Shown here one piece after another: positions 55,437 through 61,079 of a stretch of DNA of 64,000 nt. The notes under the pieces were generated by a model. The model did not search any database. It worked only from the letters and a program-made list of their open reading frames with translations, and was not told the origin of the DNA. Positions within the stretch are counted from its first letter, which is position 1, and each line of letters starts with the position of its first letter. Source of the stretch: Nocardia sp. NBC_01503 (GTDB lineage Bacteria > Actinomycetota > Actinomycetes > Mycobacteriales > Mycobacteriaceae); NCBI RefSeq assembly GCF_036327755.1, contig NZ_CP109596.1, positions 7,874,001-7,938,000 of the forward strand, written 5' to 3'. The position numbers were made by a program, and so were the translations under genes.

Positions 55437-57428
55437 ATGCAACTCATCAGATTCCTCATCTCCATCTCGTGGATGCGGATCGTGGCCGTCATCGCCGCCG
55501 GTCTGATCTGCGGCGCTGCCAATACGTACCTGGTGACCCTGATCCGCGGCGTCGTATCGCCCGAACCGCATCCGCAGGTCACCGTCGCGAGCTTCGCGCT
55601 CACCGGACTGGTGATCCTGGTGAGCGGCGTGCTCTCGCAGGTACTGCTGGTGCGACTGGCCCAGGACGCCATCTACCGGCTCCGCGCGGAGCTGAGCTCG
55701 GGCATCGTCTCGGCTCCGCTGGAGCACCTCGAACGCCTCGGTATGCACCGGCTGATGGCCACCCTCACCGAGGATGTGCGATCGCTGTCGCAGGCCGTCA
55801 CCGCGATTCCGAGCATCGCCGTCGATGTGGCGACGATCATCGGCTGCTTCATCTTCCTGGTGGTGCTGTCGGGGCCGATCTTCGCGATCACGTTGGCAGG
55901 CACCATTATCGGCATCTCCTCGGTGGAGCTGTTCCTCAAGCGGGTGCGGGTGCTCTACCGCGAGGCGCGCGAGAACGACGATGCCCTGCTGCGCTCCTTC
56001 CAGGCGGTGACGCTCGGCATCAAGGAGCTCAAACTGCATCGCGGACGGCGACGCGACTTCATGGAGCGGCATCTGCTCGGATCCGCTCGGGCACTGCGGG
56101 ATCAGAATGTGGAGGCCGGGTCGCGGTTCTCCATCGGCCAGGGGCTCGGCCAGGCGCTACAGCTGGCCACCATGGCGCTGATTCTGTTCGTGGTCGCCAA
56201 ATCCCTTGGCGTGCACCAGGATGTGATGGTCGGGTACGTGCTGGTCACCACCTTCCTGGCCATGCCCATGCAGAACTTCATGCATCGCATTCCGGATCTG
56301 CTCCGAGGTGATGTGGCGCTGGCCAAGATTCGCGGCATGAACCTCTCCATGGAGACCATGCATAACGAGGATCTGCTGCCGTACACCGATCGGGCCCCGG
56401 CCACCGAGGCGCGACTCGAGCTGATGGGGGTCGGCTACAACTACCGGTTCGAGGCGCCGTCACCGCTGGACGAGGGTCCCGGCGGACCGCCGCCGGGGAT
56501 CGGCCAGCATCCCGGTGGACGTCCGGCGCGACCGGGCGCACGCCCGGATCGGGTGGGCGCACCGCCCGCCGGACCGCATCCCGAAGGCGCGAATCCCGAA
56601 GGGGCGCCGCCACATCCGGGCGGACGACCGGGTGCGCCGGGCAGCCATCCCGGTGGCGTGGGCGCGCATCGGCCGGGCGGTCCGCCGCCGCCGCGGCGCG
56701 GTGGGCATCCCACCGGACCGGATGTGAACGGGCACCGCTGGGTCGACCACGGTGGACGCGATGCGCGGCCGGTGCCGATGACGGCAATGCCGGAGGCGGG
56801 TGAGGGTGACGGATTCCGTTTGGGGCCGATCGATCTCACCTTCGAACCCGGTCAGATCACCTTCATCGTCGGCGGCAACGGCAGTGGTAAGTCGACGCTC
56901 GCCAAGCTCATCACCGGGCTGTACGTGCCGCGCACCGGCACGGTGACCCTCAATGGTGAGCGTATCGACCACGAGAACATCGAGTGGTTCCGGCAGAACG
57001 CGTCGGCCATCTTCACCGATTTCCATCTCTTCGAGGACTACCTCGGCTTCGATCGCCCCGGCATCGACGAGGAGGTGCGGCACTATCTCGAAGAGCTGCA
57101 GATCGCGCACAAGGTGACCGTCAAGGACGGCAAGCTCTCCACCATCGACCTGTCACAGGGTCAGCGGAAGCGGTTGGCACTGTTGACCGCCCTACTGGAG
57201 GACCGCTCGATCTACCTCTTCGACGAGTGGGCCGCCGATCAGGAACCCAAGTTCCGCGATGTGTTCTACACCGAGATCCTGGCCGAGTTGAAGGCGCGGA
57301 ACAAGACGGTCATCGTCATCACCCACGACGACCGCTACTTCCACCTCGCCGACCAACTCGTCAAGCTCGACTTCGGCAAACTCACCGAGGCCGAGGCCGC
57401 AGCGCGGCTGAGCTCCGACGCCAAGTAG
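55437..57428 (+). CDS. Cyclic-peptide/siderophore-type ABC exporter (SyrD/PvdE-like) with a Pro/Gly-rich insert in the ATPase domain
   Basis: A 663-residue fused membrane-ATPase exporter. Six membrane helices lie in residues 1-285. The nucleotide domain begins at about 325 (ARLELMGVGYNYRF) but is interrupted at about 341-458 by a Pro/Gly/Arg/His-rich low-complexity segment (rich in PGG, HPGG and GRPG). It then continues with GFRLGPIDLTFEPGQITFIV, Walker A GGNGSGKST (479-487), signature LSQGQRKRL and Walker B IYLFDE (592-597). Signature and Walker B style are those of the cyclic peptide transporter group. With a type III PKS beside it, its cargo is probably a polyketide lipid. The insert seems unique to this lineage. 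Confidence 0.9.
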   Translation: MQLIRFLISISWMRIVAVIAAGLICGAANTYLVTLIRGVVSPEPHPQVTVASFALTGLVILVSGVLSQVLLVRLAQDAIYRLRAELSSGIVSAPLEHLERLGMHRLMATLTEDVRSLSQAVTAIPSIAVDVATIIGCFIFLVVLSGPIFAITLAGTIIGISSVELFLKRVRVLYREARENDDALLRSFQAVTLGIKELKLHRGRRRDFMERHLLGSARALRDQNVEAGSRFSIGQGLGQALQLATMALILFVVAKSLGVHQDVMVGYVLVTTFLAMPMQNFMHRIPDLLRGDVALAKIRGMNLSMETMHNEDLLPYTDRAPATEARLELMGVGYNYRFEAPSPLDEGPGGPPPGIGQHPGGRPARPGARPDRVGAPPAGPHPEGANPEGAPPHPGGRPGAPGSHPGGVGAHRPGGPPPPRRGGHPTGPDVNGHRWVDHGGRDARPVPMTAMPEAGEGDGFRLGPIDLTFEPGQITFIVGGNGSGKSTLAKLITGLYVPRTGTVTLNGERIDHENIEWFRQNASAIFTDFHLFEDYLGFDRPGIDEEVRHYLEELQIAHKVTVKDGKLSTIDLSQGQRKRLALLTALLEDRSIYLFDEWAADQEPKFRDVFYTEILAELKARNKTVIVITHDDRYFHLADQLVKLDFGKLTEAEAAARLSSDAK

Positions 57429-57488
57429 CCTCCGCTCCACCCGGACCCCGCCACCGGAATCGGTGGGGGCCGGTCTGGGATCCGGTCC

Positions 57489-57525
57489 GCACCGGCTGCC
57501 CGATTTCGGTCGAGGCAGCCGGTGC
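57489..57525. terminator. Bidirectional hairpin between convergent genes
   Basis: GCACCGGCTGCC (57489-57500) and GGCAGCCGGTGC (57514-57525), a perfect 12-bp stem with a 13-base loop, between the ABC exporter stop and the convergent gene stop. Confidence 0.65.
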
Positions 57526-57531
57526 TCGCGT

Positions 57532-58110
57532 TCACCGGGTCGCCGCCACGGCACCGACCTCGGTGACCCGCCACCACTGCGAACCGTCGGCCTGTTCCGT
57601 ACCGTGGGGCAGCTGCTCGAAAAGGCCGGTGCGATCGAGCCCGGGGAGCACCCGATAGTCGATGGAGCCCGGCGCACTGACCAAAGCCAGTACCCGCCAC
57701 AGCGCGCCGGCATACGCGGTAGCCGATTCCGGTCCATCCCACTCGTAAAGCCCGCGATACCGGCCCCGCTGATCATCGGTCAGCCACAGCTTGGAGACCA
57801 AGCCCGGAAAACCCGCGAAGAGCAATGTGTTCAGCAGACTCTCCCGGCGGAACAGGGCATGGCCGCGACCGCGCACCGCCCGCAGTGCGAAGGTCACCAC
57901 AAGCACGCACGGATCGCGCGGTGCCGGGCGATCGATCACCGTCTCCCGGAAGACGAACGCCGACGTCCCATCGGCGAAACCCACACGCAGCCCGCGGTTT
58001 CCACGCGGCACCCGCACCCGGCTCCGCAGCAGCAAACCGAGCGACGTCATCACGCACCGGGCGACGGCTACGAACGCCGAGCCAATCGGCAGCGGTCCAC
58101 CAGTCGTCAC
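57532..58110 (-). CDS. Conserved hypothetical protein (192 aa)
   Basis: A 192-residue protein starting VTTGGPLPIGSAFVAVARCV. The middle (RESLLNTLLFAGFPGLVSKL then YRGLYEWDGPESATAYAGAL) looks like a small alpha/beta domain similar to dimeric ferredoxin-like (YdhR-type) monooxygenase folds, but I do not recognise the family firmly. GTG 58110 overlaps the stop of the upstream gene (GTGA). So it is coupled to the GerW-like gene. Role unknown. Confidence 0.55.
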   Translation of the reverse strand: MTTGGPLPIGSAFVAVARCVMTSLGLLLRSRVRVPRGNRGLRVGFADGTSAFVFRETVIDRPAPRDPCVLVVTFALRAVRGRGHALFRRESLLNTLLFAGFPGLVSKLWLTDDQRGRYRGLYEWDGPESATAYAGALWRVLALVSAPGSIDYRVLPGLDRTGLFEQLPHGTEQADGSQWWRVTEVGAVAATR

Positions 58111-58466
58111 GGCGCGCACGCCGAACAGCCCTGACTCGCCCGCACTTTCACAATGCGCGCACCGATGGCCAGACCCGCGACTACGACCACGCCCAGCACC
58201 GTCATCAGCCGATTGACATCGACGGCGGGCAGCCAGCTCACCCGCCCGTCCTGAATCACGTAGGCGCCGACCGGTTTCGCGCCCACACCGAACCCGCCGC
58301 CGGAACCCTCCTGACCACCGCCGTCGGTGCCGCCGCCACCGCCACCGCCACCCGATACCGCGGCGGCGGCGATAACCGTCGTCCCGTCCCGCTCGACCGG
58401 TTCGGCGTAGACCCGCCGCACCGTGATGGAATCCTTCGCCGCGGCGAGAACATCCTCGACCTTCAT
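58107..58466 (-). CDS. GerW/YtfJ-like protein (119 aa)
   Basis: A 119-residue protein: MKVEDVLAAAKDSITVRRVY, then GTTVIAAAAVSGGGGGGGG with a Gly-rich run, GFGVGAKPVGAYVIQDGRVS, and a C-terminal membrane helix (TVLGVVVVAGLAIGARIV). The pattern fits the YtfJ/GerW family, best known from spore formers but common in actinobacteria. Here the organism is probably not a spore former, so the role is unknown. The ATG at 58466 follows GGGAAGG; it is coupled to the next gene. Confidence 0.78.
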   Translation of the reverse strand: MKVEDVLAAAKDSITVRRVYAEPVERDGTTVIAAAAVSGGGGGGGGTDGGGQEGSGGGFGVGAKPVGAYVIQDGRVSWLPAVDVNRLMTVLGVVVVAGLAIGARIVKVRASQGCSACAP

Positions 58467-58631
58467 GGCTATGCCTTCCCTGCTGACGAGCAGTCGCTCT
58501 GCCCGGTCTCTCACCAGTCTCGGCGGCGCAGCGGTCCGGGGAGAGGGCCTTAATCCCCTCTCGCGAAGTAGGAAGGGCCACAGCGGCACCGGCACCGGAG
58601 TAACCCGGTTGTCACCGGTGTTGTCCCAAAG

Positions 58632-59504
58632 ATGGTCGGCGAATCAGCGGCAACGAAACAGCAGCGACGGGAACAACTCCGGGATTTCCTGCGGACCCGC
58701 CGAGCGCGATTGGCGCCCGGCGACGTCGGCCTCGCACCGGCGGGCAAGCGCCGCACCCCCGGCCTCCGCAGAGAGGAGGTCGCGCTGCTCGCCGGTGTCG
58801 GGGTCTCCTGGTACACCTGGCTCGAACAGGGCCGCGATATCAACGTCTCCGCCGAAGTACTCGACGCCATCGGCCGCGCACTTCACTTGAGCCAGCCCGA
58901 GCGGGCGCACCTGTTCGTCCTCGCCGGGCTGAATCCCCCACCCGCGCAAGAACTTCCGAACGTCGAGGTGAGTCCGGAGCTGCGGCGGCTGATCGACGCG
59001 TGGACGCCGCAACCGGCGCTACTGCGCGATCGGTACTGGAATATCCTCGCTGTCAACAATGCGACCCGGGCGGTGTTCGGATACGACGAGAGTGATCAGA
59101 ACTGCCTGATCTCGTTCTTCACCAATCCCCGGTATCACGGGATCCACCCGCGGTGGGCGCAGGTCGCCCCCGCGGTGGTGGCGGCCTTCCGGGCCGAGGC
59201 GGCGCACCTACCGGGAGATCCGGGATTGCAGCGCTTGGTCGGTCAGCTCAGCGCGGTCAGCCCGGAGTTCGCGCGACTGTGGACACAGCACGATGTGGCG
59301 ACACCGACACAGGGGGTCAAAGCCGTGCGCCATCCCGACGCAGGCGACCTGTACTTCGACACCACCACTCTCGCGGTAATCGACCGCCCGAGTTGGTATC
59401 TCGAGCTGTACAACCCGCAGCCCGGAACCGGGACCCGCAAGCGAGTGGAAGAGCAACTCGCAGAGACAGCAACCCGCCACCCGGCGCACTCGGCGACCGC
59501 GTAG
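58632..59504 (+). CDS. XRE-family regulator with MmyB-like ligand domain
   Basis: A 290-residue protein. Residues about 5-75 are a lambda-type helix-turn-helix (TPGLRREEVALLAGVGVSWY then TWLEQGRDINVSAEVLDAIG). From about 100 on it has the MmyB-like domain, with WTPQPALLRDRYWNILAVNN and FDTTTLAVIDRPSWYLELYN, which binds fatty-acid-like ligands in relatives. It is 76 bases before an SDR gene on the same strand and may control it. Confidence 0.9.
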   Translation: MVGESAATKQQRREQLRDFLRTRRARLAPGDVGLAPAGKRRTPGLRREEVALLAGVGVSWYTWLEQGRDINVSAEVLDAIGRALHLSQPERAHLFVLAGLNPPPAQELPNVEVSPELRRLIDAWTPQPALLRDRYWNILAVNNATRAVFGYDESDQNCLISFFTNPRYHGIHPRWAQVAPAVVAAFRAEAAHLPGDPGLQRLVGQLSAVSPEFARLWTQHDVATPTQGVKAVRHPDAGDLYFDTTTLAVIDRPSWYLELYNPQPGTGTRKRVEEQLAETATRHPAHSATA

Positions 59505-59580
59505 CGGTCAGCCTGGTGGTGGTGGACCCAGGTTGACTGCACACTGTTCGGCCGCGGCGGGAGTCGGCAGGCTGAATCAT

Positions 59581-60372
59581 ATGACGCACAGCAGCTCTCG
59601 ATTCCAGGACAAGATCGCTCTCGTCACCGGTGGCACCAGCGGGATGGGGTTGGCGGCCGCGCATCGGCTGCTGGCCGAGGGGGCGAGCGTGATCATCACC
59701 GGCCGCGATAAGACCCGCCTCGATGCCGCCGCGACCGAACTCGGCCGCGAACTGCCGCAAGGCGCCGCGGCCGAACGCATTCTCGCGGTACCCGGTGACG
59801 TGGGTGCAACCAGCGACCGCAACACACTGTTCGAGGCCATCGGCAATCGCTACGGACGACTGGACGTGCTGTTCGCCAATGCCGGTATCGGTTCATTCGA
59901 ACCGATCGACCAGGTCAGCGCAGACGAATTCGACAGAGTGATCGGAATCAACTTCAAGGGCGTGTATTTCACCATCCAGCAAGCACTTCCCCCGCTGATC
60001 GACGGATCGGCCATCGTGATCAACGCATCCTGGACGCTGCATCGCGGCATCCCCGGTGCGACGGTCTACGCCGCGACCAAAGCCGCCGTGCACAACCTCG
60101 GCCACACCCTGGCCGCAGACCTCGCACCCCGCCGCATCCGAGTGAACTCGGTGAGCCCCGGCTACATCACCACCCCCATGTTCCACGAGAACGTCTCGGA
60201 CACAGCACATTCCGACGTGATCTCGGCCGTCGCAGCCGGGAGACTCGGCACCGCCGAGGATGTGGCCGCAGCGGTCGCATTCCTTGCTTCGCACGAGGCG
60301 TCGTACGTCAACGGTCAAGATCTGATCATCGACGGCGGCCTCGTTGCCGCCACCCCCGCGGCCATGCTGTAA
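59581..60372 (+). CDS. Short-chain dehydrogenase/reductase (SDR)
   Basis: A 263-residue classical SDR: ALVTGGTSGMGLAAAHRLLA (cofactor loop), the Arg in ITGRDKTRLDAA which suggests NADPH, NAG in LFANAG, Ser in IVINASWTLH and YxxxK in VYAATKAAVHNLGHT. The ATG at 59581 is chosen as the family start. It lies next to an XRE regulator of the type that often controls a neighbouring SDR. The substrate is unknown. Confidence 0.9.
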   Translation: MTHSSSRFQDKIALVTGGTSGMGLAAAHRLLAEGASVIITGRDKTRLDAAATELGRELPQGAAAERILAVPGDVGATSDRNTLFEAIGNRYGRLDVLFANAGIGSFEPIDQVSADEFDRVIGINFKGVYFTIQQALPPLIDGSAIVINASWTLHRGIPGATVYAATKAAVHNLGHTLAADLAPRRIRVNSVSPGYITTPMFHENVSDTAHSDVISAVAAGRLGTAEDVAAAVAFLASHEASYVNGQDLIIDGGLVAATPAAML

Positions 60373-60403
60373 CCGTCAGCCCGAAGTGAATCCAGGACAG
60401 GTA

Positions 60404-60763
60404 CTACTGCGGCCGAACGCCGAATCGGGCAGCGATCCAGGCGACGTCTGTCCGCTTCGTATCAACGGTATCGATCAGGGCCACTACAGCTCCGGCCGCA
60501 GCGCTGGGAGCGAGTCCATAACAGCCGAGGAGAAGCCGGACCGCGACCCAGGCGGTCATTTTATTGCCCTCGGTAAACGGCTGCTCACGGATGACGGACT
60601 GAAAGACGGCCGCCGCCTTCAGTTCCGGGGTCGGGTACGCCTCTTTGCCCAATACAATCTGATCGGCCCGCGTCGCGGCCGCGGCAACCAGGCCGAGGTC
60701 CCGGATCCCGCCGCGCCCCTCGGTGACTCGCTGATTGCATTTGATGAGGGCTTCCGGCCGCAC
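60404..60763 (-). CDS. Fic/Doc-family toxin-like protein with degenerate active site
   Basis: A 119-residue protein in Doc size, with the Fic motif region REQPFTEGNKMTAW. The canonical motif HxFx(D/E)(G/A)N(G/K)R has Gln for the catalytic His and Met for the Arg here, so AMPylation or kinase activity is doubtful. The rest (VLGKEAYPTPELKAAAVFQS, VRLLLGCYGLAP) matches the Doc fold. The GTG start shares one base with the antitoxin stop (TAGTG), as in toxin-antitoxin operons. It may be a dead toxin or one with a changed reaction. Confidence 0.75.
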   Translation of the reverse strand: MRPEALIKCNQRVTEGRGGIRDLGLVAAAATRADQIVLGKEAYPTPELKAAAVFQSVIREQPFTEGNKMTAWVAVRLLLGCYGLAPSAAAGAVVALIDTVDTKRTDVAWIAARFGVRPQ

Positions 60764-60975
60764 TATTCAGCCCTTCGGATCATCTCGAGGAGATCGGCAT
60801 CTTCCTTCATGACTCGGTCCAGGATCGCGTCCTCTCGGCGGCTGAGCGCGCGGGCCGCGACCCAGGCGCGAAGTGCGTCGCAGATCGCGCTGTTCAGAGA
60901 CAGGTGGGCTGCTTCGGCTTCAGCGGCGGCAGCGGTGTGCAGGTCATCGGGTAGCCGCAGGTTCAGATTCGACAT
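60763..60975 (-). CDS. RHH-type antitoxin of the Doc-like pair
   Basis: A 70-residue protein: MSNLNLRLPDDLHTAAAAEA begins a ribbon-helix-helix strand and helix, and LSLNSAICDALRAWVAARAL is the second helix. The C-terminal helix REDAILDRVMKEDADLLEMI would cover the toxin. No ribosome site precedes the ATG, while TATTTT lies six bases upstream, so it is probably leaderless. Two direct repeats overlap the start and should be its operator. Confidence 0.75.
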   Translation of the reverse strand: MSNLNLRLPDDLHTAAAAEAEAAHLSLNSAICDALRAWVAARALSRREDAILDRVMKEDADLLEMIRRAE

Positions 60976-60993
60976 AGCACCAAAATAGCACCA
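60975..60993. promoter_or_regulatory. Direct repeats at the antitoxin start
   Basis: TAGCACCA at 60975-60982 and 60986-60993, spaced 11 bp, one DNA turn. They enclose the -10-like TATTTT (minus strand, 60987-60982) and the start codon, so binding would block transcription. Confidence 0.5.
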
Positions 60994-61079
60994 CCCGTTT
61001 CATCGCGGCTCCAGATCGGCAGCGAAATGCCCCCACCGAAATCTCTCTCGGGAGGGCATTTCCGCTGGTGCACCGCAGA

